Of a stretch of DNA of 41,106 nt, positions 7,309 through 16,471 are shown piece by piece (positions within the stretch are counted from its first letter, which is position 1; each line of letters starts with the position of its first letter). The stretch is from a virus, in the IMG/VR virus record IMGVR_UViG_3300048017_000072, positions 1-41,106 of that record. One strand, 5' to 3'. A model generated the notes under the pieces. It saw only the letters and a list, made by a program, of their open reading frames with translations. It was not told the DNA's origin and made no database searches. Made by a program: the position numbers and the translations under genes.

Positions 7309-9519
7309 TCAGGCAACCTTTCTCTTCAGTTCTTCAACAGTCTTTTCTAGTTCTTTAATAGCTTCAATTAACAAAGGAACTAAACGCTCATATCGAACTG
7401 TCAAGTATTTTTCGTCAATTGGGGCTGGAGCAACAGCTTCAGGCTGTACAGCTTGCACAGACTGTGCGGAAACACCCACCTCGATAACAGAAGCATCGTA
7501 ACCAAGAGCCACAGCAGTTTCATTGGCGTGATACACCATTGTTTCAATCTGTCGAACTTTTGCCAAAGGTTCAGTGATATTTGAAATTTTTGTTTTTAGT
7601 CGAACATCTGAGTAGTACGCTGTAATGTTGTTGGTTGCACGAATTTCACCAGCAGTACCAGATGCGGCTGTACCTACGCCAAATGAATTGACTTGATAGT
7701 TATTGGCTGTATTTAATGCATTAGCCGTAGAAGCAGTTGTGGCAGTTGCCGCATTACCAGTACATGAACCAGAAGAACCAGTTGTGTTTTGGTTAAGCGT
7801 AGGAATATCGGCTGCAACAACCGCACGGAAAGAAGGAACTCCTGCTGCACCATTAGGAGCCGCAAGGAAAAGGTTGGCAGTCTTTGATGCGTATGGATTT
7901 AATGTATCGCCATAGCCAGAAGACAAACTAATTGCTGGAGTTGTACCACCAGATGAAGCAACGGGAGATGTACCCGTTACAGACGTTACTGGCGTAACAG
8001 ATGAAGCAATACTGATTGAGCCTGCACCATTGGTGATACTGATGCCAGTACCTGCTGTCAATGTGGTACGAACAAAACCAACACCCGTGCTACCAATATC
8101 AACCTGACCATTGGTAGGTGCGGTAGTTAAGCCAGTACCGCCAACAGAAACAGGAACAGGATTTGTACCTGAATAACTCGTATTCCATGCGGACCCTGTA
8201 GATACTGCAATACCAGCCCCAGGATATACAGTTGGACCTTGAGTTCCCGTAGGACCTGTAGGCCCTGCAACAGTAGAAGCAGCACCAGTTGCACCCGTAG
8301 GTCCTGTAGGCCCTGCAACTCCTTGCACACCTTGAGGACCAGTAGGTCCTGCTACGCCTTGTGCTCCAGTGCTACCAGTGGGTCCTTGAATACCTTGAAT
8401 GCCCTGTGGCCCTGTTGGACCAACTGCTCCTGTTGGACCAAGCTGGGTGTACATCACCTGTGCTGCGGTAAAGATAACTGATGGCGTTAATGGGTAATTT
8501 CCGCTTGCTGCGATTGTTTCAATAGAAACACTGGTGTTTGCAGTTTGCCAAAACACCTCAACATAATCATTAGCAGCTAATGTCAATACATAGTTGACAG
8601 TCAAAATTTCACTTGAGTACGCTGCACCTTGTTTGTCAGGAACATCGTAGTGTGAATTTGTGTCGGCAAGATTAGTGCCGTTTTTCTTCAGCCAGATTTG
8701 TGTGCTGCCGTTTTGTGTCGATCTGTTTGTAAACTGAATTGAAAACGTCAGGCTGTAAACGCCTGCATACGCAAAAGTTACACGGCTACTAGAAACAACA
8801 CTAACGCCATTGTTGGCAGCATCAGCATTATTGAGCGTGACTGCATAAGCAGTTCCTGTAGCAGCCGCTGTTTGGGTAGTTGTATCCCAGAACGAACCCC
8901 AATAACCCAATGCGCCACCAGCACCTGTAGCACCTGTTGAGCCAGTAGGTCCTGTTGGCCCTGTGTTGCCTTGAATGCCCTGAGGTCCTGTTGGGCCAGC
9001 TACTGTAGACGCTGCACCTGTAGGGCCGGTTGGTCCAGTAACGCCTTGGATACCTTGGATACCCTGAGCGCCAGTAGGACCCGTAGGTCCAACAATACCT
9101 TGTACACCTTGAGCGCCTGTAGGACCGGTAGGTCCTTGTATGCCTTGAATACCTTGAGCACCGGTTGGACCTGTTGGCCCTACATCACCCTGAATGCCTT
9201 GTGCGCCAGTAGGTCCCGTTGGCCCCTGAATACCTTGGATGCCCTGTGATCCAGTAGGCCCTGTTGGACCGGTAACACCTTGGATGCCTTGAGCACCAGT
9301 GGGGCCAGTAGGACCTTGAATACCCTGGATACCTTGGCTACCAGTGGGACCAGTAGGGCCAGTTGCACCTTGGATACCCTGTGAGCCTGTGGGACCAGTA
9401 GGTCCCGTAGGACCTGTTACGCCAAAACGAACTGTAGACTGATAAAGGCCAGTAGTTTCTGTGCCTGGTGTTGCAGGAACAGCATTTGCTGTATTTCCGT
9501 AAAGACCGCTTGTAGCCAT
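7309..9519 (-). CDS. Collagen-like tail fibre with C1q-like domain and S74 intramolecular chaperone
   Basis: The protein has 736 residues. Collagen-type Gly-X-Y triplets (GPTGPTG, GIQGIQG) fill about 33-200 and again about 361-430. Between them is a beta-sandwich segment (about 205-358) resembling a C1q/TNF-like trimerisation domain. The C-terminal 100 residues hold a peptidase S74 domain beginning [11 protein letters not shown] (Ser637 in the SDxRLK motif) and ending in a coiled coil ([15 protein letters not shown]). S74 domains trimerise fibres and then cleave themselves off at the Ser, so the mature fibre should end near 636. It is a virion-surface fibre, probably trimeric. The gene follows the homing endonuclease and precedes a Gly-rich fibre. 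Confidence 0.9.
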   Translation of the reverse strand: MATSGLYGNTANAVPATPGTETTGLYQSTVRFGVTGPTGPTGPTGSQGIQGATGPTGPTGSQGIQGIQGPTGPTGAQGIQGVTGPTGPTGSQGIQGIQGPTGPTGAQGIQGDVGPTGPTGAQGIQGIQGPTGPTGAQGVQGIVGPTGPTGAQGIQGIQGVTGPTGPTGAASTVAGPTGPQGIQGNTGPTGPTGSTGATGAGGALGYWGSFWDTTTQTAAATGTAYAVTLNNADAANNGVSVVSSSRVTFAYAGVYSLTFSIQFTNRSTQNGSTQIWLKKNGTNLADTNSHYDVPDKQGAAYSSEILTVNYVLTLAANDYVEVFWQTANTSVSIETIAASGNYPLTPSVIFTAAQVMYTQLGPTGAVGPTGPQGIQGIQGPTGSTGAQGVAGPTGPQGVQGVAGPTGPTGATGAASTVAGPTGPTGTQGPTVYPGAGIAVSTGSAWNTSYSGTNPVPVSVGGTGLTTAPTNGQVDIGSTGVGFVRTTLTAGTGISITNGAGSISIASSVTPVTSVTGTSPVASSGGTTPAISLSSGYGDTLNPYASKTANLFLAAPNGAAGVPSFRAVVAADIPTLNQNTTGSSGSCTGNAATATTASTANALNTANNYQVNSFGVGTAASGTAGEIRATNNITAYYSDVRLKTKISNITEPLAKVRQIETMVYHANETAVALGYDASVIEVGVSAQSVQAVQPEAVAPAPIDEKYLTVRYERLVPLLIEAIKELEKTVEELKRKVA
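8230..8439 (-). repeat. Second block of collagen-coding triplet repeats
   Basis: Nine-base units coding for GPTGPTG, GIQGIQG and GVAGPTG recur here, inside the fibre gene. On the plus strand they appear as runs of (a/t)ccttg and cctgt(a/t)gg. They match the block at 8920-9423 closely enough for intragenic recombination to be plausible. Confidence 0.85.
8920..9423 (-). repeat. First block of collagen-coding triplet repeats
   Basis: About 168 codons of Gly-X-Y repeat in the S74 fibre gene. A 27- to 36-base higher-order unit alternates GPTGPTG with (S/A)QGIQGIQ. Codon third positions vary from copy to copy (ggt, gga, ggc), so the array is old enough to have drifted silently or is kept unstable at the DNA level. 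Confidence 0.85.
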
Positions 9520-9527
9520 CTTTTACC

Positions 9528-10094
9528 TCACTTGAACTCAAAATACCACCCATTTCGGGGTGGTGAATATTTAGTTTGACCTTTGTACTTCCAAGAATAG
9601 CCATAAATGCCATAGTGGATGTTTTGCAAAGATGTTTTGTGTGCTTCTGAAGCTGCTTTAAGACTAGGAAATTTGCCTAAAGGTGTTACATACCAGCCTT
9701 TAAAACTAGGATGATTTTCACCAAATTTTCCAAGATTGTTTTTTGCAGATCGTTCGCTCATTTTTTTTCGAACATCTATTCTTTTAGATACGTTTGTTTC
9801 ACCATTAGCTGCGCCTTGAATACCTTCTTCAAGAACCATGTTAGCCCAATTTGGAGAATTAACTACATCATGTTCTTCACAAAATTTGCGAGCAAATTTA
9901 ATCAATCTATCTTGATCTTGCCAAATTCCTAGCAATTCTGTTTTGTAATTGCTGCCGTGTTTTTTGAGATGCCTAATCCAATGAATGCCACTACCTTTAT
10001 AAGAATGAATTCTTTGAAGGCGAGTAGTTTTGCCAAAATATTTAAAACCCGTTACATTGTGAGTTTTAACGTATAAAGCAGTAGTTTTGAACAT
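9528..10094 (-). CDS. Free-standing homing endonuclease, GIY-YIG-like with NUMOD modules
   Basis: The 188-residue protein starts MFKTTALYVKTHNVTG. The N-terminal segment LYVKTHNVTGFKYFGKTTR, followed by YKGSGIHWIRHLKKHG, matches GIY-YIG-like phage endonucleases in which LYVK and KYFGKT replace the GIY and YIG motifs (about 7-23). The middle (about 105-132, RKKMSERSAKNN...GENHPSFKG) reads as a NUMOD3-type DNA-binding repeat. The end (about 135-175, TPLGKFPSLKAASEAHKTSLQNIHYGI) reads as a NUMOD1/IENR helix-turn-helix. Such enzymes nick or cut an allele lacking the gene and spread by repair. It stands alone between the head-tail adaptor and the S74 fibre genes and is visibly AT-richer than both. 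A Shine-Dalgarno site is not obvious. Confidence 0.8.
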   Translation of the reverse strand: MFKTTALYVKTHNVTGFKYFGKTTRLQRIHSYKGSGIHWIRHLKKHGSNYKTELLGIWQDQDRLIKFARKFCEEHDVVNSPNWANMVLEEGIQGAANGETNVSKRIDVRKKMSERSAKNNLGKFGENHPSFKGWYVTPLGKFPSLKAASEAHKTSLQNIHYGIYGYSWKYKGQTKYSPPRNGWYFEFK

Positions 10095-10106
10095 AATAGC
10101 TTTAGA

Positions 10107-11090
10107 CTATTTGAAGCTATAGCGATATGTACGGGGCTGGAACTCAGATGTGAGGTGTTGGTCACCACCACGCCATTTGCCTTTGTAGTTTTGGTCTTCA
10201 ATCAGGCCATAAGCAGAATCAAAGCGATCAAGCCATTTTTGAGATTCTTCTACGTTTTTATTTTTGTCGTAGTAAGCCCAAAGCGTACCGTACATATAGC
10301 CTTCAGGAAATGAAGACAAGATAGCATTGTTTTGCACAATTGGATACGCTTCAGATGATGTAGGGCCAAAAAGAAACGGAAAAGTACGCTGATAGTAGGC
10401 TTTGATGGTTACGCTTTGACCAGGATTGGGTGTAAAGACGTAGTTAGGACCAACTTCAGAGAAAGAAGCACGAATAACTCGAGGCACACCAAAAGGACGG
10501 ATGTACAACTGGTCAATCATCCTGCGACGAATAATCTCACGGTCACCTACTCGGTCATAAATGATCCAAGGACCTACGTTGGTAGCACCAGGTGGCTGAT
10601 TCTGTGGATATGTGTCCTGAAAGAACAGGATTGGGAAGCACATGTCGGCAGGAATAGGAGCCATGCCGGTAGCATCTGTGGTCAGAATAGACGGGTTGGT
10701 AGCGTCATATGGGTCTGAACGCAAAGCAGGTAACTCAATAGTACGCATCTTGAGTTCAGCCATTTGCACACAAGACTGAATCTCTAAAGACGAACTGGTG
10801 GGAATCTTGAGAATTGCTGTTGGCAACGAAACGGTTGACCAAGTAAGGTCAGGATCGTTAACAGTGATCGTGGTGGAGCTTACTGCTGTTACAAGCGTAA
10901 ACGGACCCATGATATTGGGGCCAATAAAGTCACCAACAATAACAGCAGATGTTGGATTTGCAGAACAAGTAATAACGCCTGTCGTTACGTTGTAAGCAGT
11001 AGCGTTAATGCCGACAGTACTAGGAATGGCTCCTACCCATTGTGCGATCCGACTAACGAGTGCATTGCCAGATTGGATAAAAAGAGCCAT
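10107..11090 (-). CDS. Head-tail adaptor / tail tubular A-like protein (putative)
   Basis: The 327-residue protein begins MALFIQSGNALVSRIAQWVG. It has an inserted beta segment (about 30-90), a helical part with QMAELKMRTIELPALRSDP (about 107-125), and a long beta/aromatic second half ending in YRYSFK. The size, the 'ELPALR' helix and the position after the capsid gene fit the tail accessory or tubular A group (P22 gp4, T7 gp11-like) that seals the portal. This is inference from pattern and position only. It is the last structural gene before the homing endonuclease. Confidence 0.5.
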   Translation of the reverse strand: MALFIQSGNALVSRIAQWVGAIPSTVGINATAYNVTTGVITCSANPTSAVIVGDFIGPNIMGPFTLVTAVSSTTITVNDPDLTWSTVSLPTAILKIPTSSSLEIQSCVQMAELKMRTIELPALRSDPYDATNPSILTTDATGMAPIPADMCFPILFFQDTYPQNQPPGATNVGPWIIYDRVGDREIIRRRMIDQLYIRPFGVPRVIRASFSEVGPNYVFTPNPGQSVTIKAYYQRTFPFLFGPTSSEAYPIVQNNAILSSFPEGYMYGTLWAYYDKNKNVEESQKWLDRFDSAYGLIEDQNYKGKWRGGDQHLTSEFQPRTYRYSFK

Positions 11091-11099
11091 TTTGGTTCC

Positions 11100-11591
11100 T
11101 TACTTAGTCGGTATTGAGGGATTATACGGAATGGGAATTTTCCCGCTAGGGTGACACACGAAATCAGAATAATCCCGATTCACAATTGCGTAGAACAAGA
11201 TTTTATCTTTCTTGTCTTGTTTAATCAGTTCCCAAGGACGGTTATCAAAGTACTTGGAACTAATTTCGTGTGCAAAGCATTTTGGCAATTCCATCATGTG
11301 TGCGGTTCCGGCAAAGAACGGGTTATCAGTACCGTGTTCTTTGTAAAACTCACGCAATTCTTTGCATCTTGTTCGTACAGCCTCTACGTTTTTCTGTTCG
11401 TATTGAACATAACGTACACCGTCTTGAGCACCAACTTTGTAGTTGATGTTTTGGGTGTTGAAGGTCTGTGACCAAGTACCAGACTTAACTTCATTGAAAA
11501 GCTTGTCGTTATGACGGAATACACCGTCAATGCCGCCTTCAAGGATGCCTTTGGTGTAGTACTCTTCGTTGACTTTAACTTCGTCTTCCAT
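11100..11591 (-). CDS. Conserved-position protein of unknown function in the head module
   Basis: I choose ATG 11591 (MEDEVKVNEEYYTKG): GGAGAAAGCA lies just before it, whereas the ATG four codons upstream has no ribosome site. The product has 163 residues and is soluble, mixed alpha/beta, with charged segments (KDKILFYAIVNRDYSDFVCHPSGK near the end). It has no motif I recognise. It lies between the capsid gene and the adaptor, behind two hairpins, so its expression may be lower than that of capsid. It could be a small head or connector protein. Confidence 0.6.
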   Translation of the reverse strand: MEDEVKVNEEYYTKGILEGGIDGVFRHNDKLFNEVKSGTWSQTFNTQNINYKVGAQDGVRYVQYEQKNVEAVRTRCKELREFYKEHGTDNPFFAGTAHMMELPKCFAHEISSKYFDNRPWELIKQDKKDKILFYAIVNRDYSDFVCHPSGKIPIPYNPSIPTK

Positions 11592-11612
11592 TGCTTTCTC
11601 CATGCTTTACCA

Positions 11613-11656
11613 AAGGGAGCTACTAGAACTCCCTTCAGTAAAGCCCCGAAGGGCTT
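11613..11656 (-). terminator. Pair of hairpins downstream of the capsid gene
   Basis: On the minus strand the capsid stop (11662) is followed at once by AAGCCC-TTCG-GGGCTT (11641-11656), a six-pair stem with the very stable UUCG loop. A seven-pair stem AAGGGAG/CTCCCTT with a nine-base loop follows (11613-11635). Neither has a long T-run, so they may be partial terminators or RNA-stabilising and processing hairpins that set capsid mRNA above the downstream genes. Confidence 0.65.
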
Positions 11657-11661
11657 CAGGT

Positions 11662-12822
11662 TTACACCAAGTAACGCTTCACTTGTGCAGCAGGACGGGG
11701 AGCCGTCACAGCAGCACCAGTAGGCGCAATGGCAGCCAACACAGCCACACCTGCGGGGTTACGCACAATCAGCGTACCTTCCATGATGTACTGGTCCAAA
11801 GAAGCGTCAGCAGAGCTAAACACTTCGTTGTTCGGGCCAAGTTCACGCAACGAACCCCACTGGATAACGTCAGGGTTCAGGAACAGGGCAGAAGTGTTAT
11901 CTGCACCGGTTTGGTCCATAACCCAAGAGTCGTCGATCTGGTAGGTGTAGTTGAAGTCACCTTCGTAAGTACCAATCGTGTCACCCTTGTCAGCAGGGTT
12001 GAAACGGTTGATCGAACGGCTGGTGGGCATCATGTCGCTGATGTGAGTACGCATGGAGGTAGGAACCACCATGTTCGTAATCTTGGCATTGAAACGCTGC
12101 TCGGCAGTAGTCACCAACTGTTTGTACAGGTAGGGGCTGAACTGTTGCAGGGTCACGCCAGAAGAGTACGAGAAGTAGCCAAGACCAGCATTGCTCAACA
12201 AAGCGTTGAATGGGGTGTTGGTGTTAACAGCAGAAGTGGTGTCGTCACCATCGCTGGTAGCCAGGTTCAACACAGAAGTGCCATCGGTGTCATTGCCGGA
12301 ACGTGTACCAGCGAACGAGTACAGCGAACCAAAACGACGACCGTTGTTAGGAGTACCACCGCCTTGCGAGGCAGATTGACCGCTGTACTTGATGGATGCA
12401 CCGTCAGCACGAACCATCTGGAGTTCAACGTCAAACATGATCTCGGTCAACTGTTTGACTTCTTGGTAAGCCTGTGGATCGCCACCAGCTTGTTCCACAG
12501 CACGAGCAGTACCAGTAGCACCGATCACAGTGGTGAAAATCTGAGTGTAGTTACCGCAGTTTGCACGGGTGTTGTTGTCTGCCAAAGAAGCAGTCACAGC
12601 AGCGCCTTCAAGCTTTGCGTTCAAAGCAGGAGTGCGGTAGTAGTCAACAGGCCAAATGTGCAGAGTCGAGTTGACCTTGCGCTTTTTGGACATAGCCATG
12701 TTGGTCAGGGGGGTACGGTCTTTAACATAGTTAGAGACAGTCATATCGAGGTCTTTGACCACGATGTCGGTGGTATACGAGCCGTTGCCGTTACCCAGGT
12801 TAGCAGAGGTAATAGTTGCCAT
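11662..12822 (-). CDS. Major capsid protein, DUF5309 (SU10-type) HK97-fold
   Basis: The 386-residue product begins MATITSANLGNGNGSYTTD. The early segment (about 28-60: TVSNYVKDRTPLTNMAMSKKRKVNSTLHIWPVDYY) and later 'NAKITNMVVPTSMRTHISDM' are the pattern of DUF5309 capsid proteins of the HK97 fold. It forms the icosahedral shell. Position fits: directly downstream of the scaffold gene, in the order terminase-portal-scaffold-capsid. GGAG precedes the start. The gene uses a more restricted, GC-richer codon set than its neighbours by eye, as expected for a very highly expressed protein. Two stable hairpins follow its stop. Confidence 0.9.
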   Translation of the reverse strand: MATITSANLGNGNGSYTTDIVVKDLDMTVSNYVKDRTPLTNMAMSKKRKVNSTLHIWPVDYYRTPALNAKLEGAAVTASLADNNTRANCGNYTQIFTTVIGATGTARAVEQAGGDPQAYQEVKQLTEIMFDVELQMVRADGASIKYSGQSASQGGGTPNNGRRFGSLYSFAGTRSGNDTDGTSVLNLATSDGDDTTSAVNTNTPFNALLSNAGLGYFSYSSGVTLQQFSPYLYKQLVTTAEQRFNAKITNMVVPTSMRTHISDMMPTSRSINRFNPADKGDTIGTYEGDFNYTYQIDDSWVMDQTGADNTSALFLNPDVIQWGSLRELGPNNEVFSSADASLDQYIMEGTLIVRNPAGVAVLAAIAPTGAAVTAPRPAAQVKRYLV

Positions 12823-12836
12823 TTTAAAAACTCCAG

Positions 12837-13955
12837 TTAACGCTTGCGATTTTTGTTAGACGCAAGCATGGTTGCCAAAAGGTCCCGTGTCGCATTCTTA
12901 TCGCCAGACTTTGCTTGCTTTTGAAGCTTTTCCACATCGCTTTCGGGTGCGGTTTTAGCTTTTGGCACGACTTTAGAAGCCGCAGCCAATGAGCCACCTG
13001 CGTTACGTACTTTTGGACCTTCACGGAACTTTAAACCATCCCGAATCAGGCTCAAAAGATACTCATCACTGGACACCAAATCAAGATTCGGTACACCAGG
13101 GACAAACGAGGTGTTTGCCGCTTTCCAATCTTTAGCAAGCTTCTCTCGAATCTCACTAAACACTGCCTTGTTAGCCAATTCCTTATCGCTAAACGACTGC
13201 CTTGCTTTATCCAGGCTTTCCTGAACAAGAGCAGCACGATGTTGATAGAACTGGTCAACTTTAGGCCGATTTGCTTTGATGAACTGCGCCTTTTCCTCGA
13301 TCAACTCAGCGTTTTGGCGGATAGCCGCTTCAGCCTGAGCTTTCTCAGCAGGATCAGTTGCGTTTTGAAGAATCTTGCCCCATTGCTGGTTATATTGTTG
13401 AAGCGTTACCAGTTCATCAGCCGTTGTTTGTAGCTGGGGAACAATGGTAAGTTCCAACCCTATTTGCAAGCCATCAAGTTCACTTCTGCGCTTTGCTTCA
13501 AACTCTTCAAATTCAGCACGATCAGCTTTAAGCTTACGAGCGTTCTCATGGATAGCACTACCTTGACCCAGAATTGAAGCCGCTTTCTCTGCTGTAACCT
13601 CAATAAAGCCACCATCAGCGTCTTTATTAGGGATTCGCAACGTCAAATTCGGATTCTCTTTGGCAAACTCAAGGAAATTGACTGCTTCACTTACTCCATC
13701 GGAGGGTTCCGCTTCAGCTTCCGAGCTGACCTCATCTGACTCAACTGCAATACCATCTTCAGGTTCGGCTTCCAATACTGGAGCCGCCTCAGGGGATTCA
13801 GCTTGCGCTTCCTCTTGTCCTGCTGGTGGAGGTGAACTGCCATCGGGTTGCGGATTGTTACGCTTGTTAGCGGCAATCATTGCAGCGATAGCATCGGCGG
13901 GATTCACGACACCAGTTTGCTCAGGGGCGGTCGCATTTGCGATTACGTCTGACAT
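12837..13955 (-). CDS. Capsid scaffolding protein
   Basis: The 372-residue protein starts MSDVIANATAPEQTGVVNPA. It has a Pro/Glu/Ala-rich acidic disordered N-terminal third (about 30-85). A long helical coiled-coil middle follows (about 120-250, rich in E, K, Q and A). The C-terminus is short and basic, ending SNKNRKR. That layout, with a basic capsid-binding tail, is the usual one for internal scaffolds of podoviruses. The gene lies between portal and capsid genes, 14 bases upstream of the capsid start. It should guide procapsid assembly and leave before DNA entry. I see no protease gene in the window. Confidence 0.82.
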   Translation of the reverse strand: MSDVIANATAPEQTGVVNPADAIAAMIAANKRNNPQPDGSSPPPAGQEEAQAESPEAAPVLEAEPEDGIAVESDEVSSEAEAEPSDGVSEAVNFLEFAKENPNLTLRIPNKDADGGFIEVTAEKAASILGQGSAIHENARKLKADRAEFEEFEAKRRSELDGLQIGLELTIVPQLQTTADELVTLQQYNQQWGKILQNATDPAEKAQAEAAIRQNAELIEEKAQFIKANRPKVDQFYQHRAALVQESLDKARQSFSDKELANKAVFSEIREKLAKDWKAANTSFVPGVPNLDLVSSDEYLLSLIRDGLKFREGPKVRNAGGSLAAASKVVPKAKTAPESDVEKLQKQAKSGDKNATRDLLATMLASNKNRKR

Positions 13956-13971
13956 AGTTTACTCTTTTTGG

Positions 13972-14289
13972 TTAAGTGTTAATCTTTTTAGCCACTTTCC
14001 CAAGATATTCAGTCTTCTCAATGAAGCCAATGAAATCTCGGACTCCAGCAACATAATGTGCATTTTCTATGCGTTCTGGATCGGTTCGACAATCTTCCAA
14101 CCTTTCCAGCATATTGAACCTATACAGGTTAAATAGCAGTGCAAAATCCTCATTCTTGATGAGGCGGGAAGCTGACTCCCCGTTTTCAATAACTAGAGTT
14201 CGTCTTTCAACATTGGCCTCCTTATGAGAATCAACGGCCTTAGTCCGTTTATTAAAATAACTCCTGATATTCAATACCAAGCTTTTCAT
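13972..14289 (-). CDS. Small protein between portal and scaffold, function unknown
   Basis: 105 residues, starting MKSLVLNIRSYFNKRTKAVD. It is helical and charged, with no membrane segment or cysteine motif. A central part (about 45-90) reads ESASRLIKNEDFALLFNLYRF, then a segment ending VAGVRDFIGFIEK. The gene is spaced 8 bases from the portal stop and 16 bases from the scaffold start, so it is expressed with the head genes. It may be a minor head factor. I do not recognise a family. Confidence 0.65.
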   Translation of the reverse strand: MKSLVLNIRSYFNKRTKAVDSHKEANVERRTLVIENGESASRLIKNEDFALLFNLYRFNMLERLEDCRTDPERIENAHYVAGVRDFIGFIEKTEYLGKVAKKINT

Positions 14290-14297
14290 TGCAATTC

Positions 14298-16469
14298 CTA
14301 GTCAACTTGCACGGCAGAAAGTTTACCTCTTTTTGCTGCCAATGCTTCAAACATGTTGTCTGTATCAATATCTTCTGCCTTCTTCATGTTCAAGGCAGTT
14401 ACTGAGCCAGATTCCTGTGTTTTAGCCTTATTCAAATCCACTTTAGACTGAATTTCCATCTGTTCTGGGCTTGGGCCTTGTTGGGCTTTAGCTTGCATGA
14501 TTTTGGCAGCTTCCTCAAGGGTTGGCAAATAGCTGTCAACGTCTTTAACACCCAAAACACGCAGAGTATCTTCAAAAGGTTTACGAGCCTTGATGAATAA
14601 CTCAGGAACGCTTGGATCAAGCTGGGTCATCATTTGAGCAAATTGAGCCTGGGACTGGGCAATCAACTGTTGGCGAGTAAGACGGTTCTCGTCAGACAAG
14701 AAGCCCAAGGCCAAGTCAATATTAATCAGCTTGCGGTCAATAAATTCATAGTTGTCCATCGAAATGGCATCCATGAAAGGTTTGCCATTGCCACAAACGC
14801 CTGCCAACTGCTGAATGTTGTAGTCATCAGCGTACTGGATCAGTGTTTTCCAGACAATGTAGATAGCATCACGCAGACCAATGGCACAGTTCTTCACCAT
14901 TTCGTCTTGGATCAATTGGTTGGGACCCATTGCCAATTGCAGCTTGAATCCTGAGTTGCCATCTTTCATGACTTCAGGGTTGAGCACATCATTGGGGCTG
15001 GTCATGCCAATCATGGACATCTTGTCAGATTCAAACCGCTGCATAGAGGATTGAACGTAGGCAAGGTTGCCCTGCATGGGTGCAAACTCGAAAACGTGCT
15101 TGCTTGGATCAAACTTGCGATCCAAAACAAACATGGCAGACACACCACGCTGAATTTCTTCAGCATCAATGAACTCGGGGTTCACACCAATACGAGGTGT
15201 GGATGCTTGCATGGCAAAAGCCATCTCAGCTCGAGCAATAGATGTGGCGTATTCCTGCATGGGCACAAGGCGTTCTGCAAGGGAGTAGCCAAAGAAGTTG
15301 CCAGTGATAGGCTTGGGGCACATTGCCGCCAAAGGAATGAAATCCACTTCCTTGACGTACAGAACATACGAGCCTGAGAAGCAAACCTCGACGATTTCCT
15401 CTTCACCATCGTTGTCTACGTCTTTGCGAATCCAAGCAGTAGTCAGCATGATGACTCGGCTGTACTTATCCGCACCAGCAGAGGCTACAACACCTTGACC
15501 TGGTACTGGGGTGGAGTCACGAGCATGGAGAGCCAAGTCGTTTTCCAAAGCACCAGCTTGGTAAGCACCAGCAGGACCGTAAGCAGCATGTTCAGACAAC
15601 TTCTCAAGGTCCACATAAGGGAACTGAGCCTTGCACTCATGCAGAGTCATGGGGTCGTAAAAGCCCACAAAGTCTTGGTCTTGGATGCGAGGAATTGTTG
15701 GGTTACACACAAAATAGTGTTGTGCAACTTGCTTGATGCGTACAGTGGTTGAGTAACCAGTCAGCTTGTACTTGGCACGGTAGATGGTGTTGGCTTTGAT
15801 AGCCTCGTCCATCTCTTCTTGAGGCGAACTAATCTCAGTCTCTTGCTCTTCAGGACCCATCATGCCCTGAGCAACAGCAGCAAGGTCAACGTCAATCCTA
15901 CGCATGTTCTGACGTTTGGCAGTAAGACCTTTCTCAGCCGCCATAGTCTCAAACACACGCAGTTGGTCTTTAGTGCCTTCTACTTCTTTGTACTGGGTAA
16001 TGGGTTCCCGTACAGGCGAGATCATCACGATGCCGTTTTTGTGCAGCAAAGCGTCTTGTGCCCAATCACGAACAACAGCGTAAGAATCATTCTTACTGTT
16101 AATCATGTACTTGACCATTTCGGTGGCTTGAGTAGCTTGTTCGCTATCCATTTCACTAAAACGCTCAAACTCAAAGTTAACCTTGCCGTTAGGCATCAGG
16201 CACTTGGTAATGATGGCTGTAGCGTAATCAACGCCAGGGGTTACTACAGGGTGGATGTAGTCAATACCGCGAATTGGCTCAGTAGAGTTACTGACAGCAA
16301 TATTGAGGTAGTGGTAATCAGAAAGGCGGTTAAAGGTGTTTTTGGCTTGCGTCAGTCGCAAGTAATCCACCATTTTCAAGTAAACCTCATGGGCAACTTG
16401 GAAAACAATGCCTTTATTGGAGGCAGGTGCTTCGATGTACTCGACAATGATGTTGGTTTTGTCTAACAT
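14298..16469 (-). CDS. Portal protein (P22-type size class)
   Basis: The 723-residue product starts MLDKTNIIVEYIEAPASNKG. The N-terminal half holds typical portal phrases: YHYLNIAVSNSTEPIRGIDY, VVRDWAQDALLHKNGIVMI and KQVAQHYFVCNPTIPRIQDQ. The stem region (about 410-520) has NFFGYSLAERLVPMQEYATS. The C-terminal 120 residues are Gln/Ala-rich helices (SQAQFAQMMTQLDPS, EAAKIMQAKAQQGPSPEQ), fitting a barrel or clip extension. Length is near that of P22 gp1. Twelve copies form the vertex through which DNA enters and leaves. It follows the large terminase gene by two bases. Confidence 0.9.
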   Translation of the reverse strand: MLDKTNIIVEYIEAPASNKGIVFQVAHEVYLKMVDYLRLTQAKNTFNRLSDYHYLNIAVSNSTEPIRGIDYIHPVVTPGVDYATAIITKCLMPNGKVNFEFERFSEMDSEQATQATEMVKYMINSKNDSYAVVRDWAQDALLHKNGIVMISPVREPITQYKEVEGTKDQLRVFETMAAEKGLTAKRQNMRRIDVDLAAVAQGMMGPEEQETEISSPQEEMDEAIKANTIYRAKYKLTGYSTTVRIKQVAQHYFVCNPTIPRIQDQDFVGFYDPMTLHECKAQFPYVDLEKLSEHAAYGPAGAYQAGALENDLALHARDSTPVPGQGVVASAGADKYSRVIMLTTAWIRKDVDNDGEEEIVEVCFSGSYVLYVKEVDFIPLAAMCPKPITGNFFGYSLAERLVPMQEYATSIARAEMAFAMQASTPRIGVNPEFIDAEEIQRGVSAMFVLDRKFDPSKHVFEFAPMQGNLAYVQSSMQRFESDKMSMIGMTSPNDVLNPEVMKDGNSGFKLQLAMGPNQLIQDEMVKNCAIGLRDAIYIVWKTLIQYADDYNIQQLAGVCGNGKPFMDAISMDNYEFIDRKLINIDLALGFLSDENRLTRQQLIAQSQAQFAQMMTQLDPSVPELFIKARKPFEDTLRVLGVKDVDSYLPTLEEAAKIMQAKAQQGPSPEQMEIQSKVDLNKAKTQESGSVTALNMKKAEDIDTDNMFEALAAKRGKLSAVQVD

Positions 16470-16471
16470 TT

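Noticed and set aside
8230-9423. Possible CRISPR array
   Set aside because: The repeats are short, contiguous, in frame and code for collagen triplets. There are no unique spacers.
11569-12840. 423-residue plus-strand open frame
   Set aside because: It is antisense to the capsid gene, has no ribosome site and an odd Ser/Arg/His/Val-rich translation. The capsid frame on the other strand matches a known family.
15819-16466. 215-residue plus-strand open frame
   Set aside because: Antisense shadow of the portal gene, with no ribosome site or motif.
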